Shown: positions 7,733 through 15,051 of the stretch, piece by piece | How the letters are laid out: each line of letters begins with the position of its first letter | Position numbering within the stretch: the first letter of the stretch is position 1 | From: JBFXIE01 sp050176255 | Lineage (GTDB): Bacteria; Pseudomonadota; Gammaproteobacteria; Burkholderiales; Burkholderiaceae_C | Assembly (NCBI RefSeq): GCF_050176255.1 | Contig: NZ_JBFXIE010000047.1 | Length of the DNA: 24,804 bases | Strand: one strand, 5' to 3' | Notes under the pieces: model-generated | The model's database searches: none | Told to the model about the DNA's origin: nothing | The model's input: only the letters and a program-made list of their open reading frames with translations | Position numbers and translations under genes: made by a program

Positions 7733-8293
7733 ATGGTCACCCGCGTTTCCCTGCCCGGCATGCACACGCCGGGCGCCGGTTTTGACGAGCCCTTTGAGAT
7801 GCTGGACGCCTGCCACGACCGCGTGCGTCGATCGCTGGACTTGTTGCGGCGCCTGCGTCAGCACCTGCACGCGCGAGGCTGCGATGAGTCGGCCCGCCAG
7901 GCCGCGCGCGACGTGCTGCGTTACTTTGACATTGCGGCGCCGCTGCACCACCAGGACGAAGAACTGCACGTCTTCCCGCCGCTGCTGGCGCCGGGCGGCG
8001 ACGAACAGCTGGCGGCGCTGGTGCGCCAGATGCAGCGCGACCATGTGCTCATGGCCGAGCGCTGGGCTGCCGCACGTGGCGCGCTGCAGGAGCTGGCCCA
8101 GGGGCGGCTGACAGCCTTCGCGCCCGCGCACGAGGCGGCCTTCGACCGCTTTGCCGACTGCTACGCCGACCACCTGCGCCACGAGGACGACCGCATCTAC
8201 CCCGCGGCCCGTGCAGCGCTGGCCCCCGACGCCCGCCACGCCATGGGAGGCGAGATGGCTGCGCGCCGCGGGGTGCGCCAAGGCGCTATTTAA
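7733..8293 (+). CDS. Hemerythrin HHE cation-binding domain protein
   Basis: This 186-residue protein is one four-helix hemerythrin-like domain expected to bind a di-iron site. Putative ligands are H28 (ACHDRV), H72/H73 with E76/E77 (LHHQDEE), H104 (RDHVLM) and H147/H150-E151 (DHLRHEDDRIYP), the classic spacing for this family. No signal peptide or extra domain such as the ScdA/YtfE N-terminal cysteine domain is present, so a specific name is not justified. Relatives bind O2 or NO or act in iron-sulfur repair, which fits a place after nar and nnrS. It is 146 bases from the previous gene, across the GC-rich repeat, so it may have its own promoter. The stop TAA at 8291-8293 lies in interspersed element copy B. 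The Shine-Dalgarno is weak, so the start is less certain. Confidence 0.87.
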   Translation: MVTRVSLPGMHTPGAGFDEPFEMLDACHDRVRRSLDLLRRLRQHLHARGCDESARQAARDVLRYFDIAAPLHHQDEELHVFPPLLAPGGDEQLAALVRQMQRDHVLMAERWAAARGALQELAQGRLTAFAPAHEAAFDRFADCYADHLRHEDDRIYPAARAALAPDARHAMGGEMAARRGVRQGAI

Positions 8294-8340
8294 ATAATAG
8301 CTACTGCCGCTTGACTCATAAAGGCTAAAGGCCAAAACAA
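8286..8340 (+). repeat. Interspersed short element, copy B (3' end of the hemerythrin gene)
   Basis: The core at 8297-8333 (37 bp) starts ATAGCTACTGCCGCTTG and ends AAAGGCTAAAGGCC, aligning base for base in length with copies A and C. The left flank CTATTTAAATA contains the stop codon of the hemerythrin gene and matches the left flank of copy C (CTATTAAAACA on the minus strand). Confidence 0.75.
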
Positions 8341-8355
8341 CCACAACCGTCATGC

Positions 8356-8388
8356 CCGCGCATGCGCGGATTCATGCGCCCCCCCCCC
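8356..8388. repeat. 14-bp perfect palindrome and C10 tract upstream of the AbrB-family gene
   Basis: CCGCGCATGCGCGG at 8356-8369 is its own reverse complement. Ten bases later comes a run of ten C (8379-8388). Both are in the 259-base gap between the hemerythrin gene and the AbrB-family gene, which otherwise holds repeat copy B and a short inverted pair (GTGG-ATTC-CCAC near 8413-8424). No confident promoter was recognised in the gap. Confidence 0.6.
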
Positions 8389-8552
8389 AACCGGATCGCT
8401 GTTGGGTCAGCGCGGTGGATTCCCACCAGCGCGGAAATGGCGGGGTGCAGGCGTCACGTTATGGCAATGACTGCGGCCGCACCCCTGCGCTGAGATACTT
8501 GCCGACTTTGCCTGGTGCCGCCAGGCCCGCCCTGCGCTGCAGCGTTTCATCC

Positions 8553-9671
8553 ATGTTCTCGTCACTTTCTTTCGCGGCCCGCGTCGCGTTCACCCTGGCA
8601 GGGGCGCTGGCCGCCGCGCTGGCCTGCGTGGCGCTGCACACGCCGCTGCCCTGGATGCTGGGGCCGCTGCTGGCCACGGCCGTGCTGTCGATGGCGGGCG
8701 CACCCACCGACAGCGCCGCGCCGCTGCGCAATGCGGGCCAGTGGACGATTGGCGTGGTGCTGGGGCTGTACTTCACGCCCGAGGTGACGGCCCTGGTGGC
8801 CGGCCTGTGGTGGGCCGTGGTGCTGGGCATTGCCTGGGCGCTGCTCCTGGGCTGGGCGTTCGGCGCCTGGCTGTACCGCATGCACGCGCCGCGCATGCAC
8901 GGCGTGCCGGCACCCATGATGCGCGCCACCAGTTACTTTGCGGGGGCCATAGGCGCCGCGTCCGAGATGACCCTGCTGGCCGAGCGCGAGCACGCGCGCA
9001 CCGACCTGGTGGCCGCCAGCCACAGCCTGCGCCTGCTGATCGTCACCGTCAGCATTCCGTTTGCGTTGCAGTACGGCGGGCTGGCTGACCTGACTGGCCC
9101 GATCGGCACGGGCGGCGCACGCAATCTGCTGGCGCCTGCGCTGCGTGCGGTGCAGCCGGCGGGGCTGGCGCTGCTCGTCGCGCTGACGGGCGTGGGAGCG
9201 TTGCTCATGCGGCGCCTGGGCCGCGCCAACCCCTGGTTCATTGGGGCGCTGCTGGTGTCCATGGGGCTGACCATGGCCGGCATTACCCTGTCGGCCGTGC
9301 CGCAGGCGCTGGTGAATGCGGCGCAGTTGGTGATCGGCGTGAGTCTGGGCGTGCGGTTTCGGCGTGAGTTTTTGCGCACGGCGCCGCGCTGGCTGGCGTC
9401 GGTGGCGCTGGGCACGCTGGCGCTGATGCTGCTGTGCGCCCTGTTTGCCTGGGCGCTGGCGCGCGCCACGGGGCTGCCCTGGCCCACGATGGTGCTGGGC
9501 ACCTCGCCCGGCGGCATTGCCGAGATGGCCATCACCGCCAAGGTGCTGCAGCTGGGCGTGCCGGTGGTAACGGCCTTTCAGGTGTGCCGGCTGGTCGCCG
9601 TGCTGCTGCTGGTGGCGCCGCTGTTTCGGCGGCTGTATCCGATGCCGGTGGCGGCTGCGTCGGCGGCTTGA
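8553..9671 (+). CDS. AbrB family transporter-like membrane protein (PF05145 type)
   Basis: This 372-residue integral membrane protein with about ten hydrophobic segments is of the family named AbrB, often mislabelled ammonia monooxygenase. The internal duplication typical of this family can be read directly. PLPWMLGPLLATA near residue 32 mirrors NPWFIGALLVSMGL near 227; NAGQWTIGVVLGLYF near 61 mirrors NAAQLVIGVSLGVRF near 255; SYFAGAIGAASEMTLLAE mirrors GTSPGGIAEMAITAK. I begin it at the ATG at 8553 because the first hydrophobic helix follows at once; the frame is open back to 8352, but that part is low-quality coding. The substrate is unknown, and studied relatives are few. It is not related to the DNA-binding AbrB regulators. 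Confidence 0.82.
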   Translation: MFSSLSFAARVAFTLAGALAAALACVALHTPLPWMLGPLLATAVLSMAGAPTDSAAPLRNAGQWTIGVVLGLYFTPEVTALVAGLWWAVVLGIAWALLLGWAFGAWLYRMHAPRMHGVPAPMMRATSYFAGAIGAASEMTLLAEREHARTDLVAASHSLRLLIVTVSIPFALQYGGLADLTGPIGTGGARNLLAPALRAVQPAGLALLVALTGVGALLMRRLGRANPWFIGALLVSMGLTMAGITLSAVPQALVNAAQLVIGVSLGVRFRREFLRTAPRWLASVALGTLALMLLCALFAWALARATGLPWPTMVLGTSPGGIAEMAITAKVLQLGVPVVTAFQVCRLVAVLLLVAPLFRRLYPMPVAAASAA

Positions 9672-9685
9672 GATCCTCTGTACTC

Positions 9686-9714
9686 AAAAAAAAGCCGTGG
9701 CGTCTGGCCACGGC
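9686..9714 (-). terminator. Rho-independent terminator of the DUF3567 gene
   Basis: A perfect 8-bp stem, GCCGTGGC (9694-9701) with GCCACGGC (9707-9714), has a 5-base loop. Read on the minus strand it is followed by eight T (9693-9686), so it ends the minus-strand transcript coming from 10071. It lies 57 bases after that gene and 15 bases from the end of the convergent AbrB-family gene. Confidence 0.8.
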
Positions 9715-9771
9715 GTGCAGTGCTTCTTGCGGGGCGGCAGCGGCCGCGAGGGGGCAAAGGCCCCGGGTGTG

Positions 9772-10071
9772 TCAGTGAATGACCACCGGGTTCTGGGCCA
9801 GGCCGACGTAGCCGTCCAGCGTGTCTTCCACCTCCTCTTGCGTGGGGGTGTTGCGCTGCCAGGCCAGGATTTGCTGCTGGAACATTTCTGCCCATGAGCC
9901 GTCCAGATAGACCTCTTTGCCCGAGCGCTTGTCCACGATCTCGAAGCCGTGGCGCACCAGCTGGGGTGGCAGCGGTGTCTTGTTGCCGGCGTCGTCTTTG
10001 GCAGCGCCCAGGTCAGCATCGGCCAGCATGTGGACAACCACAAACGAATCGGAGTCGTAGAGCATTTGCAT
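9772..10071 (-). CDS. DUF3567 family protein
   Basis: This 99-residue soluble protein starts MQMLYDSDSFVVVHML and carries the block RHGFEIVDKRSGKEVYLDG (residues 40-58) and the ending GLAQNPVVIH, which I recognise as the DUF3567 pattern found in beta-proteobacteria. The function of this family is unknown. A strong GGGGGAA ribosome-binding site lies about 6 bases before the ATG at 10071; the frame continues upstream, but that part overlaps the DUF3108 gene and lacks the family start. It has its own terminator and probably its own promoter in the 170-base gap upstream, so it looks monocistronic. Confidence 0.85.
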   Translation of the reverse strand: MQMLYDSDSFVVVHMLADADLGAAKDDAGNKTPLPPQLVRHGFEIVDKRSGKEVYLDGSWAEMFQQQILAWQRNTPTQEEVEDTLDGYVGLAQNPVVIH

Positions 10072-10091
10072 TGCGTGTTCCCCCTGTAGAG

Positions 10092-10120
10092 ATTGACTGT
10101 CAGATAGCAGCGTGTGGCAA
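10092..10120 (-). promoter_or_regulatory. Possible sigma-70 promoter of the DUF3567 gene
   Basis: On the minus strand TTGCCA (10120-10115, 5 of 6 with the -35 consensus) is separated by 17 bases from GTCAAT (10097-10092, only 3 of 6). It is placed about 20 bases before the start codon. The weak -10 makes this tentative. Confidence 0.3.
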
Positions 10121-10241
10121 GAGTTCAAGTCCCGCCCCGGGGTGCTGCTGCGACACAGTATTTCATGGAAATCAAAAGTGCGGGCGCTGGCGGGGCACCA
10201 GTGCATGTCCGTCACTGGTTGCAGTCGGTTACGGCGGTCTG

Positions 10242-11549
10242 TCAGTGCGGCTCGTGGCCGGTCAGCAGCAGGTCGGCGAAGTCGCCATTGCTCTGGGTGA
10301 TGCGGATGCGCACCGGCAGGTAGCCCACGGCGGTGCCCAGCCACAGTTCGGCCTTCTGGTCGCGGCGCTGGTCATCGCGTGGCAGGCGCTGCAGCTTCAG
10401 GGCGGGCGTGGTGCCGGCGGGCAGCTCCAGCGTTTCGGGCCCCTCCACGGTAAAGCTCCAGCGATCGGCGGTGCGCGGGCCCACGGTGGTCAGCGTGATC
10501 TGCGTGCCGGGCGGGTAGCGTTCGGGCGCGGCGGCCAGCATGGCGCCCAGCTGGATGAATACGCTGAGCCTATCCTGCGCTCCGTCGGTGATGGGCGCGC
10601 GCGGGCTGTTGGCGCTGAAGATCACCTCGCCGCGCTCAAAGTCGAAGTGCGCCGCGCGCTCGCTGCGGGCCTTGTCGCCAAATCGCGTCGGGCGCAGGCC
10701 CTGGGCGTTGATCTGCCCCGTGCTGGTCTGCGTGCGTGAGCCCAGCAAAAACGCCTTGATCTGCTGGCGCGCCTCGTAGCGTGCGCCGTCCTGGCGCCAC
10801 AGCAGTTCGGCGCTGGCGCTGTAGCGCAGCTGCTTGACCTCGCCCGCCACGTCAAACGACAGCAGGGCAGACGGCGGCAGCCGTACCGGCGGCGGCCCGC
10901 TGCTGGCGACGGCGCCCGAGGCGCCCGGCAGGCGGATCTCCACACCCGCGGCTTCGGCCGGTGCTGGCTGCGGCGCGGCGGCGGGCGGTGCGGCTGCCGC
11001 CAGATCGGCCGGCGCGTCGGCTGAGGCCCCCGCGGGCGCGGCTGCCGCATCGTGGTGTGGAGGCTGAGGTTCGGTAGCCGACGGCAGGGGGCTGGCGTCC
11101 GGCATGGCCGGTGCGGCGGCCTGCGGCATCGCTTCGGGCGGTGTTTCGGCGGCTGCGTCCGGGGGCAGCTGCGGGGTGATCAGGGCGGCAGTGTCGGGCG
11201 CGATGCTGGCAGTGGTGTCAGGGGTAGTGGCGGGGGTGACTTCGGCGGCTGCATCGGGCGACGCCGGCGTATCGGGCGCTGGCGAGGTTGGCGCTGGCTG
11301 CGGCGGCCGGGGTCGTGGCTTGCGCGCGGGTTGTGGGTGTTGGGGTGGGCGTTGGGGTGGGGGCGCTGCGACCTGCGGTGCGGCTTCAGGCGGGGCTTGG
11401 GGGGCGGGTGGCGGCTCCAGCATGCGCGTCTGGAAAGCCAGGCGCTGCGGCGCGCCCTGGCCCGTGCCGCCCAGGGGCAGGCCTGCCAGCGCCAGCCAGT
11501 GGAGGGCCAGAACCAGGGTGGTGATCAGCAGCAGGGCGCGGCGCGGCAT
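10242..11549 (-). CDS. DUF3108 domain protein with TonB-like architecture
   Basis: This 435-residue protein has three parts: a short basic start plus one hydrophobic helix (residues 5-26, LLLITTLVLALHWLALAG), a very long Pro/Ala-rich segment (about 44-215), and a folded C-terminal domain (about 225-435) of the DUF3108 type. Landmarks in that domain are SFDVAGEVKQLRYSASAELLW, PTRFGDKARSERAAHFDFERG (locations about 230-250 and 285-305) and the ending VGYLPVRIRITQSNGDFADLLL. Family members are envelope proteins of unknown role. The single anchor plus proline-rich spacer suggests a domain held across the periplasm, which is inference. The start ATG at 11549 is followed at once by the helix. It is upstream of, and on the same strand as, the DUF3567 gene but 170 bases away. 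Confidence 0.82.
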   Translation of the reverse strand: MPRRALLLITTLVLALHWLALAGLPLGGTGQGAPQRLAFQTRMLEPPPAPQAPPEAAPQVAAPPPQRPPQHPQPARKPRPRPPQPAPTSPAPDTPASPDAAAEVTPATTPDTTASIAPDTAALITPQLPPDAAAETPPEAMPQAAAPAMPDASPLPSATEPQPPHHDAAAAPAGASADAPADLAAAAPPAAAPQPAPAEAAGVEIRLPGASGAVASSGPPPVRLPPSALLSFDVAGEVKQLRYSASAELLWRQDGARYEARQQIKAFLLGSRTQTSTGQINAQGLRPTRFGDKARSERAAHFDFERGEVIFSANSPRAPITDGAQDRLSVFIQLGAMLAAAPERYPPGTQITLTTVGPRTADRWSFTVEGPETLELPAGTTPALKLQRLPRDDQRRDQKAELWLGTAVGYLPVRIRITQSNGDFADLLLTGHEPH

Positions 11550-11660
11550 GAGATGGAGTGCAAAAGGGGCTGAATTTTTCGGTTATGTTCCACCCGCCTC
11601 TCCCGTGCGCTGCGTCCTTGGCGCCGCCAGGCCAGGCCTGCATGGGAAGACCGGGTTCCG

Positions 11661-11688
11661 TTGAATCCGTTCACCATATCCCTATTAT
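11661..11688 (+). promoter_or_regulatory. Sigma-70-like promoter for the fumarylacetoacetate hydrolase family gene
   Basis: TTGAAT (11661-11666) and TATTAT (11683-11688) are separated by 16 bases in an A/T-rich pocket of an otherwise GC-rich 212-base divergent gap. Transcription would begin near 11695, giving a leader of about 65 bases with GGAGGG before the ATG at 11762. Confidence 0.5.
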
Positions 11689-11761
11689 TTTCTTGCGCCC
11701 TGTGCGGCGCTCGGGCGGCCGCGGTGTGCGCGTGCCCGCCACCCCCTGGAGGGCATTGCCC

Positions 11762-12742
11762 ATGAAACTTGCCACCTACAAGGACGGATCGCGTGACGGC
11801 CAGCTCGTCGTGGTCTCCCGTGACCTGGGCACGGCCCATTATGCGACCGGCATCGCCAGCCGCCTGCAGCAGGCGCTGGACGACTGGAACTTCATGTCGC
11901 CCCAGTTGCAGGATCTGTACGACCAGCTCAACGCCGGCCGCGCGCGCCACGCCTTTCCCTTCGATCCGCAGCAATGCATGGCGCCGCTGCCGCGCGCCTA
12001 CCAGTGGGCCGACGGCTCGGCCTACATCAACCACGTCGAACTGGTGCGCAAGGCGCGCAACGCCGAGGTGCCCGCCAGCTTCTACACCGACCCGCTGATG
12101 TACCAGGGCGGCAGCGACGACTTCATCGGCCCCTGCGACGACGTGGTGGTGCCCAGCGAGGCCATGGGCATCGACTTCGAGGCCGAGATCGCCGTCGTCA
12201 CCGGCGACGTGAAGATGGGCGCCAGCCCGGAGCAGGCGCTGGACGGCATCCGCCTGGTGATGCTGGCCAACGACGTGAGCCTGCGCCACCTGATCCCGGC
12301 CGAGCTGGCCAAGGGCTTCGGCTTCTTCCAGTCCAAGCCCGCCACGGCCTTCAGCCCCGTGGCCATCACGCTGGACGAGCTGGGCGACGCCTGGCAGGGC
12401 GGGCGCGTGCACCTGGCGCTGCAGTCCACCTGGAACGGCCGCAAGGTGGGCATGTGCGACGCAGGGCCGGAGATGACCTTCCACTTCGGCCAGCTCATCG
12501 CCCACATCGCCAAGACGCGCAACGTGCGCGCCGGCTCCATCGTGGGCAGCGGCACGGTCAGCAACAAGGACTGGGCCAAGGGCTACAGCTGCATCGCCGA
12601 AAAGCGCTGCATCGAGACCATCCAGGACGGCAAGCCGAGCACTGAATTCATGAAGTACGGCGACACCATCCGCATCGAGATGAAGAACAAGGCCGGCCAG
12701 AGCCTGTTCGGCGCGATCGACCAGACCATTGCCGCGCCGTAG
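11762..12742 (+). CDS. Fumarylacetoacetate hydrolase family protein
   Basis: This 326-residue enzyme is of the FAH fold, which cleaves or hydrates/decarboxylates beta-diketo or ketoacid breakdown products of aromatic compounds. The metal-binding acidic pair is in MGIDFEAEIAVVTGD (about residues 137-151), followed by the typical VMLANDVSLR and the SKPATAFSPVAIT and GSGTVSNKD segments near the C-terminus. The N-terminal part (MKLATYKDGSRDGQLVVVSR) fits relatives of about 330 residues. The start at 11762 has GGAGGG 8-13 bases upstream; an upstream open frame is not supported. No other aromatic-degradation gene is adjacent, so the substrate cannot be named. It is divergent from the DUF3108 gene. 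Confidence 0.88.
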   Translation: MKLATYKDGSRDGQLVVVSRDLGTAHYATGIASRLQQALDDWNFMSPQLQDLYDQLNAGRARHAFPFDPQQCMAPLPRAYQWADGSAYINHVELVRKARNAEVPASFYTDPLMYQGGSDDFIGPCDDVVVPSEAMGIDFEAEIAVVTGDVKMGASPEQALDGIRLVMLANDVSLRHLIPAELAKGFGFFQSKPATAFSPVAITLDELGDAWQGGRVHLALQSTWNGRKVGMCDAGPEMTFHFGQLIAHIAKTRNVRAGSIVGSGTVSNKDWAKGYSCIAEKRCIETIQDGKPSTEFMKYGDTIRIEMKNKAGQSLFGAIDQTIAAP

Positions 12743-12759
12743 TAGCCGGGCCGAAGGTG

Positions 12760-12786
12760 GGCGGCCATTGCCCCTGATTGGCCGCC
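12760..12786 (+). terminator. Hairpin downstream of the fumarylacetoacetate hydrolase family gene
   Basis: GGCGGCCA (12760-12767) pairs perfectly with TGGCCGCC (12779-12786) around an 11-base loop, 17 bases after the stop. No T-run follows, so it is at best a Rho-assisted terminator or an RNA 3' end protector. Confidence 0.35.
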
Positions 12787-12837
12787 TCCCTCAGCCCGAA
12801 CGTTTCGCGGAAGGAGTCTGAGACGTGTTGCCAATCA

Positions 12838-12897
12838 GGTCAAATCGGCCTATGGCCCAAGTGATTCATGCGCTAAAAGCTATTGTTTTAATAGTGA
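12838..12897 (-). repeat. Interspersed short element, copy C (3' end of the molybdopterin oxidoreductase gene)
   Basis: Read on the minus strand, the 37-bp core (12883 down to 12847) starts ATAGCTTTTAGCGC and ends GGGCCATAGGCC, with left flank CTATTAAAACA like that of copy B. It begins directly after the TGA stop (12900-12898) of the minus-strand gene and has the same orientation as that gene. Confidence 0.7.
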
Positions 12898-14958
12898 TCA
12901 GACCAGCGGCTGCACCTGCACCAGACAGTCGTAGAACGTGGGCCCGCGGCCCAGATCGGTCAGGGCCTGGCTGGTCAGCTCGTTCACGTTGGTGCCGCCT
13001 GCCCCCAGTTTGCGCCACCAGATGCCCAGGCCGTTGACCACGCCGCGGCGCGCGCGGCCGTTGATGGCGGCGTGGCATTCGTAGCTGCCGCGGTCGTTGA
13101 ACACGCGCACCGGGGCGCCGTCGGCAATGCCGCGCGCGGCGGCGTCCTCGGGATGCATCTCCAGCACTGGTCGGCCTTCGGTGTCGCGCAGGCTTTGCAG
13201 GTTCACGAAGCTGGAGTTGAGGAAGTTGCGCGCGGGCGGCGAGATCATGGCCAGCGGGTAGCGTGCCGAGCTGCCGGGCGCCTCGTGGTTGGGCAGGTAG
13301 TCGGGCAGCGGGTCCAGCCCCTGCGCGGCCAGGCGCTCGCTGAAAAACTCGCAGCGGCCCGAGGGCGTGGGAAAGCCGCCGTCGGCAAAGGGTGCGTCCG
13401 CCACGGCCAGGGGCGCGAAGCCCGTTTCCAGCAGCCGCCCGAAGTCCACGGCCTTGCCATAGGCCTGGCGGCACAGCTGCTCGTCGCCGTCAGCAAAACA
13501 GGGCTCGGCAAAGCCCATGCGCGCGGCCAGGTCGCGGAAGATGTGCGCGTTGCTGCGCGCCTGGCCCAGGGGCGCGATGGCGGGGCGGTTGAGCAGCACG
13601 TCCGTGTGGCCGTAGGACAGGTGCACGTCCCAGTGCTCCAGCTGCGTGGTGGCGGGCAGGATGTAGTCGGCCCAGTCGGCGGTGTCGGTCTGGAAATGCT
13701 CCAGCACTACGGTGAACAGGTCTTCGCGCGCAAAGCCGCGCACCACCTTGGCCGACTCGGGCGCCACGGCCACGGGGTTGCTGTTGTAGACCACCAGGGC
13801 CTCGATGCGCGGGCCGAAGCCGGGGGAGGTGCCCCGCAGCAGGTCGTCGCCAATCGTGCTCATGTTGATGCTGCGCGGGCTGCGGCCGGCCAGCAGGTCG
13901 GGGCGCTGCAGAGCGGCGCGATCCACCGGAAATTGCCCTGAGCTGGACAGCAGCAGGCCGCCCGCGCGGTGGCGCCAGGCGCCGGTGAGTGCGGGCAGGC
14001 AGGCGATGGCGCGCACTGCGTTGCCGCCGCCATGCACGCGCTGCATGCCGTAGTTCAGGCGGATGGCGGCGGGCCGCGTGGTGCCCCAGTCGCGCGCCAG
14101 CTGGCGGATTTGCTCCACCGGTATGCCGCAGACTTGCGCGGCGCGCTCGGGCGGGAAGGTGAGGGCGCGCTCGCGCAGCTGCTGCCAGCCCAGGGTGTGG
14201 CGGGCGATGTAGTCGTGGTCCAGCCAGTCGTGCACGATCAGCTCGTGCATCAGAGCCAGGGCCAGCGCGGCGTCGGTGCCGGGCAGCAGCTGGAGGTGCG
14301 CGTGGCATTTTTCGGCGGTCTCGCTCTTGCGCGGGTCAATGCACACCAGCCTGGCGCCATCGCGCTTGGCCTGCTGCGCGATGCGCCAGAAGTGCAGATT
14401 GCTGGTGATGGAGTTGCTGCCCCAGATCAGGATGAGTTGGGATTCGGCAAAGAACTCCACCTTCATGCCCACCTTGGCGCCCAGCGTGTGCACCAGCCCT
14501 TCGCCGCCGGCCGTGGCGCAGATGGTGCGGTCCAGCAGCGACGCGCCCAGGCGGTGAAAGAAGCGCCTGTCCATGCTCTCGCCCTGCACCAGGCCCATGG
14601 TGCCGGCGTAGCTGTAGGGCAGGATGGCCTGCGGGTTGCGCGCTGCGATGGCGCCCAGGCGAGCGGCGATGTCGGCCAGCGCCTCGTCCCAGGTGACGGG
14701 CGTGAATTGCCCGCTGCCCTTGGCGCCGCTGCGCTTGAGTGGCGTGAGGATGCGTCCGGGGTGGTAGGTGCGCTCGGGGTAGCGCGCCACCTTGGCGCAC
14801 AGCACGCCAGCGGTCTGCGGATGCGCCGGGTTGCCTTGCACGCGCGTGGCCACGCCACCCTCCACGGTGGTCAGCAGGGCGCAGGTGTCGGGGCAGTCAT
14901 GCGGGCAGGCGCCGCGCACCTGGGCGAAGGCGGCGGTAGTGGGGTAAGTCACAGTCAT
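12898..14958 (-). CDS. Molybdopterin-dependent oxidoreductase (DMSO reductase superfamily)
   Basis: This 686-residue catalytic subunit is of the bis-MGD molybdenum family. An N-terminal [4Fe-4S] motif is present: C18, C22 and C26 in CPHDCPDTC, with C53 in VLCAK. YPERTYHPGRILTPLKRSG (about 59-77) and the cofactor-binding LIWGSNSITSNLHFW follow. C146 in DRTICATAG is a candidate molybdenum ligand, by analogy with the Cys/Sec position of formate dehydrogenases. There is no twin-arginine signal, so it is probably cytoplasmic. No iron-sulfur or membrane partner gene is adjacent, so it is an orphan subunit with unknown substrate. The ATG at 14958 is preferred; another ATG lies 12 bases upstream (14970), and neither has a clear ribosome-binding site. 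The much longer open frame upstream overlaps the divergent binding-protein gene and is not real. Confidence 0.9.
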   Translation of the reverse strand: MTVTYPTTAAFAQVRGACPHDCPDTCALLTTVEGGVATRVQGNPAHPQTAGVLCAKVARYPERTYHPGRILTPLKRSGAKGSGQFTPVTWDEALADIAARLGAIAARNPQAILPYSYAGTMGLVQGESMDRRFFHRLGASLLDRTICATAGGEGLVHTLGAKVGMKVEFFAESQLILIWGSNSITSNLHFWRIAQQAKRDGARLVCIDPRKSETAEKCHAHLQLLPGTDAALALALMHELIVHDWLDHDYIARHTLGWQQLRERALTFPPERAAQVCGIPVEQIRQLARDWGTTRPAAIRLNYGMQRVHGGGNAVRAIACLPALTGAWRHRAGGLLLSSSGQFPVDRAALQRPDLLAGRSPRSINMSTIGDDLLRGTSPGFGPRIEALVVYNSNPVAVAPESAKVVRGFAREDLFTVVLEHFQTDTADWADYILPATTQLEHWDVHLSYGHTDVLLNRPAIAPLGQARSNAHIFRDLAARMGFAEPCFADGDEQLCRQAYGKAVDFGRLLETGFAPLAVADAPFADGGFPTPSGRCEFFSERLAAQGLDPLPDYLPNHEAPGSSARYPLAMISPPARNFLNSSFVNLQSLRDTEGRPVLEMHPEDAAARGIADGAPVRVFNDRGSYECHAAINGRARRGVVNGLGIWWRKLGAGGTNVNELTSQALTDLGRGPTFYDCLVQVQPLV

Positions 14959-15051
14959 GGCGCTGGGCATCGGTAAACTGGGTGCATCAGTATCCCCGCC
15001 CGTGCTGTCGGGTGGGCGATGGGGGGGATTTTTGATGGAGGAAATGTGACG

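Noticed and set aside
8445..8530. TPP riboswitch-like pieces (GGGGTGC and GCTGAGATA) before the AbrB-family gene
   Set aside because: The other invariant pieces (ACCTGAT and the GCG-AGGGA end) are missing, GGGGTGC simply pairs with GCACCCC nearby, and the downstream gene is not a thiamine gene.
10110..10145. Sequence resembling a tRNA T-arm (GTTCAAGTCC)
   Set aside because: The flanking bases do not pair as a T-stem, and no acceptor stem, anticodon arm or CCA end can be placed around it.
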